In this document: one piece after another, positions 6,175 through 7,569 of the stretch
Position numbering within the stretch: position 1 is the first letter of the stretch
Layout of the letters: the number at the start of each line of letters is the position of its first letter
DNA from: an uncultured Lachnospiraceae bacterium
Lineage (GTDB): Bacteria; Bacillota; Clostridia; Lachnospirales; Lachnospiraceae
Assembly: GCA_910584325.1 (NCBI GenBank)
Contig: CAJTZH010000107.1
Span: 1 to 7,569, forward strand
DNA: 7,569 nt
Direction of reading: 5' to 3'
Notes under the pieces: model-generated
Told to the model about the DNA's origin: nothing
What the model saw: only the letters and a program-made list of their open reading frames with translations
Databases searched by the model: none
Made by a program: the position numbers and the translations under genes

Positions 6175-7091
6175 ATACGACTGTTTTCAAAGCTGGTACA
6201 GACGATAACGGCAGAAGAGTCGATATGTTTCTTGCGATTCAGCTGCAGGATATGTCACGCTCTTATGTTCAGAAACTGATAAAAGAGGAACGCGTCCGCA
6301 TAAACGATAAGATTGTTCCTGCAAGCTGCAAACTTTGTGCAGGCGATATGGTTTTCGTTGAAATTCCAGACGCTTCTGTCCTTGAAGTTGTGGCTGAAGA
6401 GATTCCCCTTGATATTCTTTACGAGGATGACGACGTTATTCTGGTTAATAAGCCAAAGGGCATGGTTGTACACCCGGCTGTGGGGCATACGAGCGGCACG
6501 CTGGTCAATGCGTTAATGTTTCATTGTAAGGATAATCTGTCCAGTATTAACGGGATTTTACGTCTGGGAATCGTTCACCGGATTGACAAGGACACTACGG
6601 GCATTCTGATTGCATGCAAAAATGACAAAGCGCATAGTCGCATCGCCGAACAGCTTGAAAAGCACAGTGTTACCCGCAGATATTATGCGATCTGCCATAA
6701 TTCGTTTTCGGTAACGGAGGGAACGGTAAACGCACCGATTGGAAGAAATCCCAATGACCGCAAAAAAATGGCGGTAAATTATACGAACGGTAAACCGGCA
6801 GTCACACATTACCGCGTGCTTGAAAATTTTCAAAAACATGCTTTGATTGAATGCAGACTGGAAACAGGCAGAACCCACCAGATTCGCGTCCATATGGCAT
6901 CAATCGGTCATCCGATTCTCGGTGACGAAAATTACTGTAATGTCAAAAACACATATCATCTGCAGGGACAGACGCTTCATGCCGGTATCTTTGGTTTTAT
7001 TCATCCCTCTACAGGTGAATATATGGAGTTTTCGGCACCATTGCCAAAATATTTTGAAGCGCTTCTTCAAAAGTTTCGAAATGTAAATTAA
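6171..7091 (+). CDS. rluD: RluD-type (RluA family) pseudouridine synthase
   Basis: A 306-residue RNA pseudouridine synthase that isomerises specific uridines, in this subfamily usually in 23S rRNA. An N-terminal S4 domain (about 15-65, VDMFLAIQLQDMSRSYVQKL) precedes the catalytic domain. The domain begins with the ILYEDDDVILVNKPKGMVVHP box (82-102). The active-site motif is GIVHRIDKDTTGIL (133-146), with catalytic D139. The C-terminal RNA-binding motif LETGRTHQIRVHM (230-242) is intact. The arrangement matches Bacillus YlyB, which also follows lspA. The exact target uridines cannot be read from sequence, so the symbol denotes the subfamily. AAAGG (6159-6163) supports the start, and the first four bases overlap lspA. 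Confidence 0.94.
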   Translation: MNTTVFKAGTDDNGRRVDMFLAIQLQDMSRSYVQKLIKEERVRINDKIVPASCKLCAGDMVFVEIPDASVLEVVAEEIPLDILYEDDDVILVNKPKGMVVHPAVGHTSGTLVNALMFHCKDNLSSINGILRLGIVHRIDKDTTGILIACKNDKAHSRIAEQLEKHSVTRRYYAICHNSFSVTEGTVNAPIGRNPNDRKKMAVNYTNGKPAVTHYRVLENFQKHALIECRLETGRTHQIRVHMASIGHPILGDENYCNVKNTYHLQGQTLHAGIFGFIHPSTGEYMEFSAPLPKYFEALLQKFRNVN

Positions 7092-7114
7092 ATATTAAAA
7101 TTTTATTAATTTTT

Positions 7115-7160
7115 TACCCTGATTTCTATTGTTTTTTAAAGGAAATTGGGGTATATTTAT
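7115..7160 (+). terminator. Probable terminator after the rluD-type gene
   Basis: TACCCTGATTTC (7115-7126) can pair with GAAATTGGGGTA (7142-7153) over 12 bp, including two G-U pairs, with a 15-base loop. A U-rich tail (TATTTATTT) follows. It begins 24 bases after the stop codon at 7091 and would end the long plus-strand run. Confidence 0.55.
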
Positions 7161-7162
7161 TT

Positions 7163-7207
7163 GATAGGAAATTGCTTTGCAATTTCTCTATCTATTATAG
7201 ATTTTTT
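7163..7207 (+). terminator. Second hairpin, terminator-like, with an arm repeated from 461-501
   Basis: GATAGGAAATTGC (7163-7175) pairs with the arm at 7179-7192 (13 bp with one bulged T at 7187, loop TTT). An interrupted T-run follows (7202-7207). Fourteen bases of the right arm (7178-7191) are identical to 482-495 in the mgsA hairpin, and GAAATTGC is shared in the left arm. It backs up the hairpin immediately upstream. Confidence 0.65.
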
Positions 7208-7227
7208 GACAGGGTTTAGGTACATAT

Positions 7228-7569
7228 ATGAACAGTAGACGAACCGATGCGGTTGAAACATTACTGAAAAGTTACTCGGTCTATTTTAATATCAATCGTT
7301 TTGATGACGGCGAGAATTCTTTACTTGTGGCAAGATGTGATTTTTTTGAACACTCGCAGAAATATGTCTTATCACGCAAAGCAGAACTATGGTCAGCGGA
7401 CAGTGAAGAATTCCTGTATCTGTTTAACGTTCCGAAACTGGATTTGGAGACGCTTCATACCTGTCAGAAAACGGCATATGAGGATGGGATGAGCCGTTTA
7501 AATATTGGTCCCGGACATATGTATTCTTTTATTACGGCAGTTTTTCTGTGCGATTCCTGTACAAAAGAC
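7228..7569 (+). CDS. Unknown protein, N-terminal 114 residues (runs off the window)
   Basis: An open frame starts at ATG 7228 and continues to the last base with no stop. I do not recognise a characterised family. The visible part has no signal peptide or membrane helix and looks like a soluble globular protein rich in aromatic and acidic residues: FFEHSQKYVLSRKAELW (39-55), FLYLFNVPKLD (62-72), GPGHMYSFITAVFLCDSC (94-111). Cysteines lie at 36, 79, 108 and 111, the last two forming CxxC, which could suit metal binding or redox work but proves neither. The ribosome binding site is weak (TTAGG, 7216-7220). A consensus -35 (TTGACA, 7206-7211) lies upstream without a suitably spaced -10. Codon use resembles the neighbours. 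It sits after two terminators, so it is probably a separate unit. My impression is that similar hypothetical proteins exist in Lachnospiraceae, but I cannot verify that here. Confidence 0.72.
   Translation, partial: MNSRRTDAVETLLKSYSVYFNINRFDDGENSLLVARCDFFEHSQKYVLSRKAELWSADSEEFLYLFNVPKLDLETLHTCQKTAYEDGMSRLNIGPGHMYSFITAVFLCDSCTKD

Noticed and set aside
6558..6893. 111-residue minus-strand open frame inside the pseudouridine synthase gene
   Set aside because: It is antisense to the conserved catalytic domain; no ribosome binding site or motif supports it.
7206..7234. Promoter from TTGACA (7206-7211) for the last gene
   Set aside because: A -10 at normal spacing would fall on or after the ATG at 7228, and no TATAAT-like hexamer is there.
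7301..7492. 63-residue plus-strand frame near the right end
   Set aside because: It is an out-of-frame reading of the longer open frame that starts at 7228, which has better composition and continues to the window end.

Overview
The window is ordinary low-to-medium GC chromosomal DNA from a Gram-positive anaerobe. It is most likely a member of the Clostridia, with Lachnospiraceae as the best guess. The grounds are the AT-rich third codon positions, strong AGGAGG-type ribosome binding sites, the gene order (possible rodA tail then mgsA; HlyD-like adaptor, yggS, sepF, ylmH, and lspA-rluD further on), and the style of the proteins. I see no mobile element, CRISPR array, rRNA or tRNA gene, or phage gene. 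No obviously new multi-gene system is visible, and the findings below are modest leads.

Left end (1-740): the last 17 codons of an upstream gene, possibly rodA/ftsW, are followed by mgsA (methylglyoxal synthase). mgsA converges on a small membrane protein gene of the DUF378 type on the minus strand. Both appear to end at one long hairpin (461-501) that can terminate in both directions. The MgsA is notable because two of the conserved active-site aspartates are replaced, one by Glu and one by Ala.

Middle (740-7091): after a 289-base leader carrying two extended -10 promoter candidates comes a run of seven plus-strand genes: an HlyD-like membrane-anchored adaptor, yggS (PLP-binding protein), sepF (FtsZ membrane tether), ylmH (S4 RNA-binding protein), aroB (3-dehydroquinate synthase), lspA (lipoprotein signal peptidase) and a RluD-type pseudouridine synthase. 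Gaps are short (11-40 bases) or negative (ATGA overlap of lspA and the pseudouridine synthase gene), so one operon or a few overlapping transcripts is likely. The set resembles the ylmE-sepF-ylmG-ylmH-divIVA-ileS-lspA-ylyB region of Bacillus. Here ylmG, divIVA and ileS are absent between the equivalent genes, and aroB occupies the space between ylmH and lspA.

Right end (7092-7569): two consecutive hairpins, probably terminators, close the run. The second shares a 14-base identical arm with the mgsA hairpin. A new plus-strand gene of unknown function starts at 7228 and runs off the window.

The central genes join division (SepF), ribosome and RNA quality functions (YlmH, pseudouridine synthase), PLP homeostasis (YggS), lipoprotein maturation (LspA) and aromatic precursor synthesis (AroB). 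This is a housekeeping cluster rather than a single pathway.
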